Source: Comamonadaceae bacterium UBA2121
GTDB lineage: Bacteria; Pseudomonadota; Gammaproteobacteria; Burkholderiales; Burkholderiaceae_C
Assembly (NCBI GenBank): GCA_002331385.1
Contig: DCYB01000009.1
Span: 34,633-98,632, forward strand
Reading direction: 5' to 3'
DNA: 64,000 nucleotides
Shown here: positions 32,879 through 42,257 of the stretch, piece by piece
Position numbering within the stretch: position 1 is the first letter of the stretch
How the letters are laid out: each line of letters begins with the position of its first letter
The notes under the pieces: model-generated
What the model was told of the DNA's origin: nothing
The model's input: only the letters and a program-made list of their open reading frames with translations
Databases searched by the model: none
Translations under genes and position numbers: made by a program

Positions 32879-33502
32879 TCAGGACTTGTATTTGATGCTG
32901 CAGCCATAGGGCTTGGTGTTGGAGGCCGTGATCGGTCGCGCGGCGCGAATGTCGGCCAATGCGGTTTTCACAAAATTCGTCGCCTTCTCGATGTCAGCCA
33001 CCTTGGTCGAGGCAATGCTGTCAATGCCTCCCGCATAGACCAGCACGCCGTTCGGATCAATGATGTACATGTGTGGCGTGGTGCGCGCGCCATAGGCCTT
33101 ACCGGTGATGCCGTCCTCGTCCATCAGCACGGCGCTGGGCGCGCCCTTGTGATCGGCGATCCAGCGGGCGAGCTTGCCCGGCTCGAGATAGTCGCTGCTG
33201 CCCATTTCGGTGGAGTTGATCGACAACCACGTCACACCTTGCGCGAGGGCGGACTTTTGCGTGGCCGCCATGTTGCCGCTTTCATAGTGCTTGCGCACGA
33301 AGGGGCAGCCCGGATTGGTCCATTCCAGCACGACGAATTTGCCCTTGAAGTCCGCCAGTCTGATGGGCTGGCCCGCCGTGTTTTCCAATGTGAAGTCGGG
33401 CGCTTTCTGACCAATGACGGCATTGGCCCGCGCAGGAACACCCGCGGTGAGCGCGAGCAAGGCGGCACTGGCGATGAGACTGCGACGGCACAGGGTAAGC
33501 AT
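32879..33502 (-). CDS. Exported redoxin (AhpC/TSA-like thioredoxin-fold) with a single active-site Cys
   Basis: 207 residues; GGAG lies 6 nt before the ATG at 33502. A signal peptide (about 1-27, ARANA) is followed by IGQKAPDFTLENTAGQPIRLADFKGKFVVLEWTNPGCPFVRKHY. The usual CxxC of ResA/TlpA-type proteins is reduced to one cysteine (NPGCPF), like peroxiredoxin-type peroxidatic sites but in a thioredoxin-like position. One other Cys sits near the C-terminus (YGCSIKY). A periplasmic redox or peroxide-scavenging role is inferred. It stands alone, between a CoA-binding protein and a diguanylate cyclase. Confidence 0.8.
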   Translation of the reverse strand: MLTLCRRSLIASAALLALTAGVPARANAVIGQKAPDFTLENTAGQPIRLADFKGKFVVLEWTNPGCPFVRKHYESGNMAATQKSALAQGVTWLSINSTEMGSSDYLEPGKLARWIADHKGAPSAVLMDEDGITGKAYGARTTPHMYIIDPNGVLVYAGGIDSIASTKVADIEKATNFVKTALADIRAARPITASNTKPYGCSIKYKS

Positions 33503-33607
33503 GGCGTACTCCAATGTGAAGGGCAATCCTGCCAATATAGCGTCTGAGCGCAAGCCACCGCAACGTCTGTGCGTATGACATGCGGTGTGATGCAAAAAAT
33601 GCGCCCG

Positions 33608-34822
33608 TCAGGCTGCGGCGAACGCTGCGGAAGGGCTCAGTGAGGTGCTGGAAATCGAGATCCTGTCGCGCCCGCCGCGTTTGGCCGCATACATCGCTTC
33701 GTCGGCCGCGGCTACCAGCGGCTGCCAGCCCTGGCCGGGCAGGGGAATACTGGAATGAATGCCCACGCTGACGGTGACGTGCAACTCGATCCCCGACGGC
33801 AGGACGATCGAGGTGTGGCGAATGGCAGTGCACAGACGCAGCGCGGCGATTTCGGCTTCGTGCGGCAGCGTGTCGGGCAGGACCAGCACGAACTCCTCAC
33901 CGCCGTAACGCGAGACGATGTCCTTGGCACGCGACTGCTGTTTGAGGATGCGGGCTACGGTCTGGATGACCTGATCGCCCGCCAGATGCCCATGCTGGTC
34001 GTTGAAGCGCTTGAAGTGGTCGATGTCCATGAGCAGCACGGCCATCGGTCGCTGGCTGCTGGCGGACGCGCCGATCGCACTCGTCATGTCGCGCACCAGC
34101 GCGGCACGATTGGGCAACTGCGTGAGCGGGTCGAGCAACGCCTTGTGGCGTTCGAGCGCAGCTTGGCGATCGCGCAGCATGATCAGGAATCCGATCGACG
34201 AGATCACCAGTTTCAAAAACAGCACCAGACACAGTCCCCACATGGCCAGCAGCGCATCGAGCGGCATGGCCGCACCGACCGCGGGCGAGGGACGGTCCTT
34301 CACAAACACCAACGGCACGATGGACAGCAACTGGATCAGGATCGCCGCCGTCACCAGCTTCCAGCCGGCGCCGGGGCTGTTGCTGCGCAGGCGGTACAGC
34401 ACATGCAGCGTGCTGAACGTCTGCAACACGGTGACGACGGTCTGCATGCGATTGAAGCCGGTGAGGTCTTCCGGCAGATAGATCACGGCCAGCGCGAACG
34501 AGGCCGCAATCGGCAGCCACATCAGGGCCGTGTCGCGCACCCATTCGTGGCTTTCGCGAAAACGCTGCAGCGCAATCGTGAAACTGGCAATCGCCACGCT
34601 GATCAGCGTCTTGGCGATCACCTGCAGTTCAATGATGCCGAGCTTGGCCTGCAGCGCAAAAATCGTATACGCGACCCCACACACAGCCGTGCTGAGCACG
34701 GCGTGCGACATCCCCTGTCGCCAGTACTGGCGACCCAGGATCCACATCACCCACGATACGGTGAACGCGGAGAGCGCGATCATGCCAAAGGCGGTGAGAA
34801 AGTCGGGTTTGAAATCCTGCAT
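33608..34822 (-). CDS. Diguanylate cyclase (GGDEF) with N-terminal membrane domain
   Basis: 404 residues from ATG 34822. About six transmembrane helices occupy residues 1-210 (no MASE signature recognised), then a GGDEF domain with active-site YGGEEF and an RxxD inhibitory site (RAKD) five residues ahead. It should synthesise cyclic-di-GMP at the inner membrane and be feedback-inhibited. The coding frame ends shortly after the domain with a Ser/Ala-rich tail. It is not linked to the MASE1 cyclase gene at 11.6 kb. Confidence 0.92.
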   Translation of the reverse strand: MQDFKPDFLTAFGMIALSAFTVSWVMWILGRQYWRQGMSHAVLSTAVCGVAYTIFALQAKLGIIELQVIAKTLISVAIASFTIALQRFRESHEWVRDTALMWLPIAASFALAVIYLPEDLTGFNRMQTVVTVLQTFSTLHVLYRLRSNSPGAGWKLVTAAILIQLLSIVPLVFVKDRPSPAVGAAMPLDALLAMWGLCLVLFLKLVISSIGFLIMLRDRQAALERHKALLDPLTQLPNRAALVRDMTSAIGASASSQRPMAVLLMDIDHFKRFNDQHGHLAGDQVIQTVARILKQQSRAKDIVSRYGGEEFVLVLPDTLPHEAEIAALRLCTAIRHTSIVLPSGIELHVTVSVGIHSSIPLPGQGWQPLVAAADEAMYAAKRGGRDRISISSTSLSPSAAFAAA

Positions 34823-34864
34823 TTGAAACAATTTGTATTGTTTGCAGTGTAGCGTTATGAAGCA

Positions 34865-36145
34865 TTAGATGGCAACCGATAAGGGCTGAGCACGTTGGTC
34901 GGACCGGCGCTTGATGTGCATGCCCACAACCGCCGCCAGCACCGCTGCACAGGCCGAAGCCACCAGCACGCCCAGCTTGGCGGCGTTGAGCAGCGCTGCG
35001 TCCGTGAACGCCAGTTGCGCGATGAAGATCGCCATCGTGAAACCGATACCCGCCAGCAGGCCAGCGAGCAGCATGTGCGACCAGCGCATCTGCGGCGGCA
35101 GCGTGCACAGGCGCAGGCGCACGGCCAGCCAGCTCACCAGCACCACGCCGAGCGGCTTGCCCAGCACCAGCGCCACGCTGATGGCGATGAGCACAGCGCT
35201 CGCGGCGTCCGCCGTCGGCGCGTCGGAGGCCGCGCCGCCCGTCAGCGTCACGCCCGCATTGGCCAGCGCAAACAGCGGCATGATGCCGAACGTCACCCAC
35301 GGATGCAGCGACGCCGCCACGCGGTGCACCGGCGCGGCGTTTTCGCGTCCCGCCAGGATGTGCACCGGCGTTGTCAGTCCCAGCACCACGCCGGCCAGCG
35401 TGGGGTGCGCTCCGGTCTGCCAGATGCCCCACCACAGCACGGCGCCGGGCAGGATATACAGCCACGCGCGGCGCACACCGAGTGATTGCAACAGGTACAC
35501 GCCCATCAGGCCCAACGCGGCAAACAGCAACATGCCCCATTGCAATCCGCCGGAATAAAACAGCGCAATGATGAGCACGGCGGCCAGGTCATCGATGATT
35601 GCCAGCGTCAGCAGGTACACGCGCAGCGCAGGTGGCAAGCCGCGTCCGAGCAGGGCGAGGACACCAACGGCAAAAGCGATGTCGGTGGCCGTGGGAATGG
35701 CCCAACCGGCGCGCAATTCGGCCGCTGGGACGAGCGCCAGAAACAGCAGCGCTGGCACGGCCACACCGCCTAGCGCAGCCAGCACCGGCAGCAGCGCCTG
35801 GCGCGGCTCGGACAAAGCGCCGCAATGCATCTCGCGGCGAATTTCCATGCCCACGACGAGGAAGAACACCGTCATCAGCGCATCGTTCACCCAGAAATGC
35901 AGGCTCTGCGTGAAGGAGAACGCGCCGACCGACATGCCCAGCGGTGCATGCCACAGTGCGTGGTAGCTGTGTTCCGCCGGCGAATTGGCCCACAGCATGG
36001 CCAGCGCGGCGGCCAACAGCAGCACGATGCCGCCCGCCGCATCCATGTGGGCGATGCGAGCCCAGCGGGCAGAAATGGAATCGGCAAGAGAGAGCAGGGC
36101 AGGCGTACGCGCAGCCGCAGGCCCGCGAGAAGGGGGATGGGTCAT
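34865..36145 (-). CDS. nhaA: Na+/H+ antiporter NhaA
   Basis: 426 residues from ATG 36145; a 38-residue longer frame exists but is not NhaA-like. Eleven to twelve membrane helices, the PTATDIAFAVGVLALLG motif and LAIIDDLAAVLIIA with the adjacent aspartates that exchange Na+ for protons in E. coli NhaA. The protein exports sodium in exchange for two protons at alkaline pH. It lies 42 bp after the diguanylate cyclase gene on the same strand, so they could share a transcript. No Shine-Dalgarno seen; the upstream region is GC-rich. Confidence 0.95.
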   Translation of the reverse strand: MTHPPSRGPAAARTPALLSLADSISARWARIAHMDAAGGIVLLLAAALAMLWANSPAEHSYHALWHAPLGMSVGAFSFTQSLHFWVNDALMTVFFLVVGMEIRREMHCGALSEPRQALLPVLAALGGVAVPALLFLALVPAAELRAGWAIPTATDIAFAVGVLALLGRGLPPALRVYLLTLAIIDDLAAVLIIALFYSGGLQWGMLLFAALGLMGVYLLQSLGVRRAWLYILPGAVLWWGIWQTGAHPTLAGVVLGLTTPVHILAGRENAAPVHRVAASLHPWVTFGIMPLFALANAGVTLTGGAASDAPTADAASAVLIAISVALVLGKPLGVVLVSWLAVRLRLCTLPPQMRWSHMLLAGLLAGIGFTMAIFIAQLAFTDAALLNAAKLGVLVASACAAVLAAVVGMHIKRRSDQRAQPLSVAI

Positions 36146-36342
36146 CGAGGTGGTATCGTGAGGTCGCACGCCACGGCGGCACGCCGCATCCTGCGAATGC
36201 ACTGGCGGCCCGACCAGCGCTGCAACAACCTGCCCGCGCGCACCATTGCGCATGAGCACCCAGACCGCTATTTTAAAAAATGCAGTGACTCATGCGCTGG
36301 CAAAGCCCCTGCATGGCTTACCGAAATGCACCGTCGATGCGT

Positions 36343-36873
36343 TCACGACACGTGCGCTGGCTTGTCGCTCTCGCCCACATACTGCGCGAACAGGCCGATG
36401 GAGGAAAACCCGATCACGAAGATGGTGAACACGTAGGCCGCAGTTGCCAGACCCAGACTGGTGCTGAAGCCCCACTTGAGCGCGCTGCAGGCAAGGCCAG
36501 AGCTCGGGAACAGCAGGTCACACTGCCCGGCCGGTGTCATGTGCACGAACCATGTCACGGCAATGAACATCAGCGCCACGACGAACAGCGCATTGCGCAC
36601 ACGGTGCGCTGGCGATTGGTGCAACGCCAGCAGCAACATCAGTGGAATGGCTGCGCCCCAGACGAACATCATCAGCCAACTCAGTACAGGCGCTGAAGCG
36701 AGGAGCCCCGTCAACCACGCCATCTTGGGCAGACTGTCGACAGCGGCCAGCACGTCCCATACAAACGGCAGTACAAAACCTGCGACGGCGAGACTGGCCA
36801 GCGCGATGGCCAGAAGCAGATTCTTGCTGCGTTGCGACGGATGCAGAATCGCGTTGCGAGTGAAAGCATGCAT
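36343..36873 (-). CDS. Hypothetical inner membrane protein
   Basis: 176 residues with about four transmembrane helices (around 20-40, 52-80, 92-112 and 130-158). Two cysteines face the extracytoplasmic loop (GQCDLLFPSSGLACSALK), possibly forming a disulfide. No family recognised. It lies between nhaA and the DsbD-like gene on the same strand, with a 232-bp gap to the latter. The loop Cys pair near a disulfide-reductase gene is suggestive but not evidence of partnership. Confidence 0.6.
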   Translation of the reverse strand: MHAFTRNAILHPSQRSKNLLLAIALASLAVAGFVLPFVWDVLAAVDSLPKMAWLTGLLASAPVLSWLMMFVWGAAIPLMLLLALHQSPAHRVRNALFVVALMFIAVTWFVHMTPAGQCDLLFPSSGLACSALKWGFSTSLGLATAAYVFTIFVIGFSSIGLFAQYVGESDKPAHVS

Positions 36874-37105
36874 GGCCCACCTCCTGTGTGCAACAGGGCT
36901 GGCAGTGGCCGCTCAAGTCAAGGTGTACTCGTATGGGCAACACATCCGGAGGGCTGACACGGCCGCTGCGGCGCCGAGTGAATAAGGTGCAGAAAGATCC
37001 ACCGGATGATCGCAGTCTAGGACGATGCCCGCGAACGCGCTTGTAGGCGGACGCCTTGCGCGCATGGGGTTTACCCGCGCCGGGCTGGCGCGGGTGAGGC
37101 CTGTA

Positions 37106-39385
37106 TTACAGCGTGGCGAGCGCGTCCAGCACTTCGCTCTTGCTCAATAGTTCAGTCAGCACCAGCGGCTGCTTGCCGGGCGCGTAGAGCACATACACGG
37201 GCACACCGCTGCGGCCCAGACCGCGCAGGGCGGCGGTGATTTCCGGGTCGCGGCGCGTCCAGTCGGCGCGCAGCAAGGCCACGTTCTTGCTGGCGAAGCT
37301 ATCGAGCACCGAGGCATCGGCCAGCGTTGTCGTCTTGTTGTACTGGCAGGTCACGCACCATGCTGCGGTGAAGTCGACAAACACCGGCTGGCCTTGAGCC
37401 AGCAGTTGATCTGGCAAATCGCTTCGCCATGCGCGCCATGGCGCAGAGCTACTGCCCGACTCGCCGTGGGCCGCCAGAGGCACGGACTCCGCTTGCATCT
37501 GCGTGACGCGCGGCGCCATCGACCACGACAGCACGACCAGTGCGAGCACGGCGATCGGTGCCACCACCATGCGGCTGCGGCCCTGCAATGAGAACACGGC
37601 CCAGATCACCATCGCCAGTGCCACCAGCAAAGCCAGCAAGGCCGCGGCGCCATTGATGCCGCTTTGCTGGCCCAGCACCCAGACCAGCCAGACCACAGTG
37701 GCAAACATCGGGAACGCCATGAAGCGGCGCAGCGTGTCCATCCACGCACCGGGGCGCGGCATGGCGCGTGCGACGGCGGGGACGAAGCTTGCAAGCAGAT
37801 ACGGCAATGCCAGACCCAATCCCAGTGCGGCAAAAATCGACAGCGCCTGCACCGCCGGAAGGCTGGCGGTCAGGCCCAGCGACGCGCCCATGAACGGTGC
37901 CGTGCAGGGCGACGCCACCGCCACCGCCAGCACGCCGGTCAGAAACGAATCCGCGACCGGATGGCGTGCTTGCATGCTGGCGAGCGACGAGGGCAGCATG
38001 CTGCCGAACTCGAACACGCCCGCAAGGTTCAAGCCGATGATGGTGAACAGCGCAGCCAGCCCTGCCACGACAGCAGGTGATTGCAGTTGGAAGCCCCAAC
38101 CCACCGCCTCGCCCGCGGCACGCAGACCCAGCATGAGCGCGCCGAGCGCCAGAGACGATACCACCACGCCCACCGTGTAGGCGATGCCGCCCAGGCGGTG
38201 CGCACGCCGGTCGTGCGTGTGCTGCGCAAATCCCACGACCTTGATCGCCAGCACCGGGAACACACAGGGCATCAGGTTCAGGATCAGCCCGCCCACCAAC
38301 GCACCCAGCAGCGCGGCCAGCCATGTGCCCATGGGTGCGGCATTGAGCGCATTTGCGGGTGCGGGCGTCGCGCCACCGCCCAATTGCGCGTTGGCTTTGA
38401 GGGCCGCCTCCAGTGCAGGCGATACCGTGGCCGCTGGCGCGGTGGACGGCCAGCCATCCGTCACGGTGAGATGCGTGCGCCAGCCCGCGCCATCGCTGGC
38501 CAGCACGACCGGCATGGGCGAGGGGCTCTCGCTGCGCTGGGGCGACAGCGGAACGCGCGCGGTCCACACGTCGCCATCCCATTGCTGGGTGATGTCGGCG
38601 GCGGTCTCGATCACGCTTTCGGTTTCGGGGAAGAACGACAGCGTCTTGCCCTTGAGCGCCGCAGGCAGACCGGCCACGCGCACGTCCAGCGCATTGCCAT
38701 CGGCCACCTTGGCCGTGCTGTGTTCGCTGGCGGGCAGGTCTTTCGGGTGGGCCTTGGCGGCGTCCTCAAACGCCGTAGCGTGCAGGGCCGTCGTGCCGTT
38801 GACGGGCACGTGCAGCGTGAACGTGCCTTCCTCGGGAATGCATTCCTTGCGGCATACCAGCCACGTGGCGTGGACTTCAAACGTGGCGTCCTTGGCCAGC
38901 GGACCGGGGTTGAAGGTGCTGGCCACCGTCATCGGAACGGGCAGCAGCACGGTGTTTTCATAGCCGTAATTGGCCAGATTGCCGAGCGGCATTTTCTGGG
39001 GCACGGGCCAGGCGATCTCGCCTGCGTCGATGCCCTCGGGCAGCTTCCACTCCAGTTGCGTGGGCAGACCCGAGTCGCCGGGATTCTTCCAGTAGGTGTG
39101 CCATTCCGGCTGGTGCGTGATCTGCAAACCCAGCCACAGCGGCTTGCCCGGGCCGATGCCATCGGGCGCCTGCGCCACCAACTCCGCGCGCACATGGTCG
39201 GTGACGACGGTGCTGCCGCCCGCAGCGCCAGCGCTGCTCATGCCAGTGGCATTGCCCGCACCGAGGGAGCCCGAGCCAGTGAGTGACTTGAGGTTGATCT
39301 GCGCTGCCGCGCCCAAAGACGCGGCGCCCAGTGACGCAGCGATTGCAAGAGTGGACAGCCAGCGCTGTGAACGAGTGATTAACAT
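37106..39385 (-). CDS. DsbD/ScsB-like thiol:disulfide interchange protein
   Basis: 759 residues from ATG 39385 (upstream starts at 39412, 39424 and 39433 are possible). It has a signal peptide, an N-terminal periplasmic DsbD-like domain (about 30-340) with a CRKEC pair, an eight-helix membrane domain carrying LNLMPCVFPV and ASPCTAPFMG, and a C-terminal thioredoxin domain with AAWCVTCQ. It should pass electrons from cytoplasmic thioredoxin to periplasmic acceptors. The N-terminal CxxxC and size are closer to ScsB/DipZ-type reductases than to classical DsbD. The Gly/Ser/Ala-rich segment after the signal peptide (residues ~30-60) is unusual. Confidence 0.88.
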   Translation of the reverse strand: MLITRSQRWLSTLAIAASLGAASLGAAAQINLKSLTGSGSLGAGNATGMSSAGAAGGSTVVTDHVRAELVAQAPDGIGPGKPLWLGLQITHQPEWHTYWKNPGDSGLPTQLEWKLPEGIDAGEIAWPVPQKMPLGNLANYGYENTVLLPVPMTVASTFNPGPLAKDATFEVHATWLVCRKECIPEEGTFTLHVPVNGTTALHATAFEDAAKAHPKDLPASEHSTAKVADGNALDVRVAGLPAALKGKTLSFFPETESVIETAADITQQWDGDVWTARVPLSPQRSESPSPMPVVLASDGAGWRTHLTVTDGWPSTAPAATVSPALEAALKANAQLGGGATPAPANALNAAPMGTWLAALLGALVGGLILNLMPCVFPVLAIKVVGFAQHTHDRRAHRLGGIAYTVGVVVSSLALGALMLGLRAAGEAVGWGFQLQSPAVVAGLAALFTIIGLNLAGVFEFGSMLPSSLASMQARHPVADSFLTGVLAVAVASPCTAPFMGASLGLTASLPAVQALSIFAALGLGLALPYLLASFVPAVARAMPRPGAWMDTLRRFMAFPMFATVVWLVWVLGQQSGINGAAALLALLVALAMVIWAVFSLQGRSRMVVAPIAVLALVVLSWSMAPRVTQMQAESVPLAAHGESGSSSAPWRAWRSDLPDQLLAQGQPVFVDFTAAWCVTCQYNKTTTLADASVLDSFASKNVALLRADWTRRDPEITAALRGLGRSGVPVYVLYAPGKQPLVLTELLSKSEVLDALATL

Positions 39386-39708
39386 GACCTGAGGTGTGAG
39401 CCGATGGGGCATCTTAGGTTCCATATTGTCCACGCGGGCGAATGGGGCTGATTAGGGGGCTTTATTTAACTTCTGCTTAACGTGCGTGCAGACTGGCGCC
39501 CACCCGGCCTGCGGGCTAGTGGTTTTCACCCACACGCGTAAAGGGGCGGTGCGTCACAGTGGAGTGCTCCCCAGAGGAGCGGTGCGCCCCACTTCGTCAT
39601 GCATACCCAAAACATATGGAGGCATTGCCTTTTGCAATTGGACTTGGGCATTGCGCTCTGGCGATGATGTTCGGAGCGATTGACAACGACTGACAGGAGA
39701 CGATCCAT
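39386..39708. other. Intergenic region between the DsbD-like and Bug receptor genes
   Basis: 323 bp between divergent genes, no credible gene. The left part is AT-enriched around 39450-39480 (TTTATTTAACTT), the right part holds the Bug gene promoter. CAGGAGAC lies 10 nt before the Bug ATG as a ribosome-binding site. I see no clear operator or terminator. Confidence 0.4.
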
Positions 39709-40689
39709 ATGCAAGGTATTTCTCGCCGTGGAATTCTGACGAGCGTGGCAGCGGCGGGCGCTGCCTCAGCGCTGCCGCAGTGGGCATGGGCTTCAGGCAA
39801 GTATCCGGAAAAGCCGGTGCGCGTCATCGTGCCGTTCCCTGCGGGAGGCACGACCGACGTGGTGGCCCGTCTGGTGCTGCAGAAGTTGGGCGAACTGATG
39901 AACCAGTCGTTCATCGTGGACAACAAGGGCGGCGCCAACGGCATCATCGGCACGGGCGAGGTGGCACGCGCCACGCCGGACGGCTACACGCTGCTGTTCA
40001 ACACCGCAGGCGCGCAGACGCTGAGCCCGGTGATCTACAAGGCCAACTACGAGGCGCTGAACAGTTTCGAGCCCGTGGCCATGGTGTGCGACGTGGGTTT
40101 CGTCGTGATTGCGCGCAAGGACCTGCCTGCCAACAACATGGACGAGCTGATCGCGCTGGCCAAAAAGAGCGACAAGCCGCTCAGTGCATCGTCAGGCAGC
40201 AGCATGATTTCGCTGATCACCGAGCAGTTCAAGAAGGTCATCAACGTGCCCAGCATCATCAACGCCCAGTACAAGGGTACGAGCCCACAGATGCAGGCGG
40301 TGGTGGCGGGCGAGGTCGATTTTTCCTTTGACTCCTTCGTCTCGGTGGAGATGATCAAGGCGGGCAAGGTCAAGGCGTTGGGGGTGATCATGCCCGATCG
40401 CGCCGAGTCCTTCCCGAACGTGCAGACGCTCAAGGAGGCGGGCGTCAAAGGCATGGAATTCGCGTCGTGGGCCGGCATGCTCGCGCCCAAGGGGACGCCC
40501 AAGGCCATCGTGGACGAACTGGCCGCGCAGGTCGCCAAGGTCGTCAAGATGCCCGATGTGGTGGCCAAGCTCAAGGCCTATGACTACGTGCCCCAGTTCA
40601 AGGGCCCGCAGGACTTCGGCAAGCGCGTGCAAAGCGACTACGAGCGCTGGGTGCAGGTGGTCAAGGAAACCGGCTTCAAGATCAGTTGA
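39709..40689 (+). CDS. Bug-family tripartite tricarboxylate transporter substrate-binding protein
   Basis: 326 residues. The signal SRRGILTSVAAAGAASALP carries a twin-arginine motif. The mature protein has the Bug signature: YPEKPVRVIVPFPAGGTTDVVAR near residue 32, FIVDNKGGANGIIGTGEVARATPDGYTLL, and ATPDG-type loops. It binds a carboxylate, often an aromatic or organic acid, in the periplasm. No TctA/TctB membrane genes lie near, so it is an orphan receptor, as is usual for the very numerous Bug proteins of Comamonadaceae. Its end overlaps the convergent MATE gene by 8 bp. Confidence 0.93.
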   Translation: MQGISRRGILTSVAAAGAASALPQWAWASGKYPEKPVRVIVPFPAGGTTDVVARLVLQKLGELMNQSFIVDNKGGANGIIGTGEVARATPDGYTLLFNTAGAQTLSPVIYKANYEALNSFEPVAMVCDVGFVVIARKDLPANNMDELIALAKKSDKPLSASSGSSMISLITEQFKKVINVPSIINAQYKGTSPQMQAVVAGEVDFSFDSFVSVEMIKAGKVKALGVIMPDRAESFPNVQTLKEAGVKGMEFASWAGMLAPKGTPKAIVDELAAQVAKVVKMPDVVAKLKAYDYVPQFKGPQDFGKRVQSDYERWVQVVKETGFKIS

Positions 40690-42112
40690 CCGGTTGGGGC
40701 GCGGCGCCCGGCAGCATGCGGGCGCTGCGCCAGTGGCCCCAGCGGTAATAGGCCATGGTCGCCGCCATGGAGCAGAACGCGCTGATCGGGAAGCTCCACC
40801 AGATGGCGTCAACGCCCCAGATCGGTTGCAGGAAATGCGCCACCGGCACGCGGATGCCCCACATGGCCACAACGAGAATGATCAGCGGTGGCACCACGGC
40901 GCCCGTCGAGCGCACGACCCCGGACAGCACAAACGAGACGCCAAAGAACAGGAACGAGCCGATCGCGATGTGATTGAGGTGGCGCGCGGTCTCGATGGCT
41001 TCGCTGCCCACGGGCAGGAACCAGCCCATCATGAAACGGTCCGCCAGCACGATCACGGCGATCAGTGTTCCCGTCATGGCGATGTTGCACAGCACACCCG
41101 CGCGGGCCGTGCCTTCCACGCGATCCCACAAGCGCGCGCCCACGTTCTGCGCTGCCATGGACGAGCATGCCGCGCCAATCGCCATCGCGGGCATCTGCAC
41201 ATAGGTCCACAACTGCAGCGCCGCACCGTAGGCCGACGCCGTGTGCACGCCGTAGACGTTGACCATGGAGATCATGGCAATCATCGCCATGGAAATCACC
41301 ACCATCTGCGCGCCCATTGGCAGGCCTTTGACGACGAGGGCGCGCACGATGGTCCAATCCGGCCTGAACAGCCCGATCTCGCTGCGCTCGATCCACAGCG
41401 GATGCTGGCGCATGCGCAACCACATCAACATCAGCGCAAAGCCGATGGCGTTAGCGAACAGCGTTGCGAGCGCCGAGCCGCGCATTTCCATGCGCGGAAT
41501 CGGGCCCCAGCCGAAGATCAGCAACGGGTTGAGTGCCGTGTCCAGCACCACCACCAGCAGCAAGAACCAGAACGGTGTGCGCGTGTCGCCTGCGCCGCGC
41601 AGCACGGCAGACACGAAGGCGAACAGGTACAGCAGCGGAATCGCCAGAAAGATGATCTGCAGATAGGCCTCGGCCAGCGGCAGCGCGTCGCCGGGCGTGC
41701 CCATCCATTGCATGATCTTGCGCGACAGCGGATAGCCGATGGCGGCAATCACGACGGAGGCCGCGCCAAAGAACGTGGCGCTGGACCCCAGCACGCGCTT
41801 GGCCTGCGCCAGGTTGTGCGCGCCCATGGCCTGCGCCACCAGAATCGTGGCCGCCATGCCGATACCGAAGATCAGCCCGATCAGCGCAAACATCACATTG
41901 TTGGCATTCGCCGTTGCGGTCAGTGCCGCTTCGCCCAGGAAGCGTCCGATCCACACCGCATTCACCGAACCGTTGAGCGACTGCAGCACATTGCCCGCCA
42001 GAATGGGCAGTGAAAAAACGAACAGGGTCGGGAAGATCGCCCCCTTCGTCAGATCGCGCGTGGCCGAGCGCCGGGGTGGCGGGGTGCTATCGATGGAATC
42101 GCTCTGTGGCAT
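40682..42112 (-). CDS. MATE-family efflux transporter
   Basis: 476 residues with twelve membrane helices. The PTLFVFSLPILAGNVLQSLNGSVNAVWIGRFLGEAALTATANAN start and the duplicated architecture (second half near residue 240: KGLPMGAQMVVISMAMIAMISMVNVYG) are diagnostic for MatE. It exports cationic drugs or metabolites in exchange for Na+ or H+. Substrate unknown. The N-terminal ~20 residues are Ser/Pro/Arg-rich and cytoplasmic. It lies convergent to the Bug gene and divergent from the creatininase-like gene. Confidence 0.92.
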   Translation of the reverse strand: MPQSDSIDSTPPPRRSATRDLTKGAIFPTLFVFSLPILAGNVLQSLNGSVNAVWIGRFLGEAALTATANANNVMFALIGLIFGIGMAATILVAQAMGAHNLAQAKRVLGSSATFFGAASVVIAAIGYPLSRKIMQWMGTPGDALPLAEAYLQIIFLAIPLLYLFAFVSAVLRGAGDTRTPFWFLLLVVVLDTALNPLLIFGWGPIPRMEMRGSALATLFANAIGFALMLMWLRMRQHPLWIERSEIGLFRPDWTIVRALVVKGLPMGAQMVVISMAMIAMISMVNVYGVHTASAYGAALQLWTYVQMPAMAIGAACSSMAAQNVGARLWDRVEGTARAGVLCNIAMTGTLIAVIVLADRFMMGWFLPVGSEAIETARHLNHIAIGSFLFFGVSFVLSGVVRSTGAVVPPLIILVVAMWGIRVPVAHFLQPIWGVDAIWWSFPISAFCSMAATMAYYRWGHWRSARMLPGAAPQPVN

Positions 42113-42257
42113 GGACGCCTAGTCTGGTTTGCGTGCGCCCTATAGTCTGCCAGACAAAGGCGCGACGCCATGTCGCTCCGGCTTGGGCCACAATGCATGC
42201 TGATGGCGCGGCCCGTTGCAGGGCGCGCGCGCATGCCTTCCAACTTCTTTCTCCGCC

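Noticed and set aside
30957..32909. A 650-codon plus-strand frame opposite metY and the CoA-binding gene
   Set aside because: Antisense shadow of two recognised enzymes.
36146..36342. Possible cation-responsive RNA upstream of nhaA
   Set aside because: Such motifs exist upstream of nhaA in some bacteria, but I could not recognise a conserved core here.
37073..37095. 9-bp GC hairpin (ACCCGCGCC/GGCGCGGGT) just beyond the DsbD-like gene
   Set aside because: No U-run on either strand, so it is not called an intrinsic terminator.
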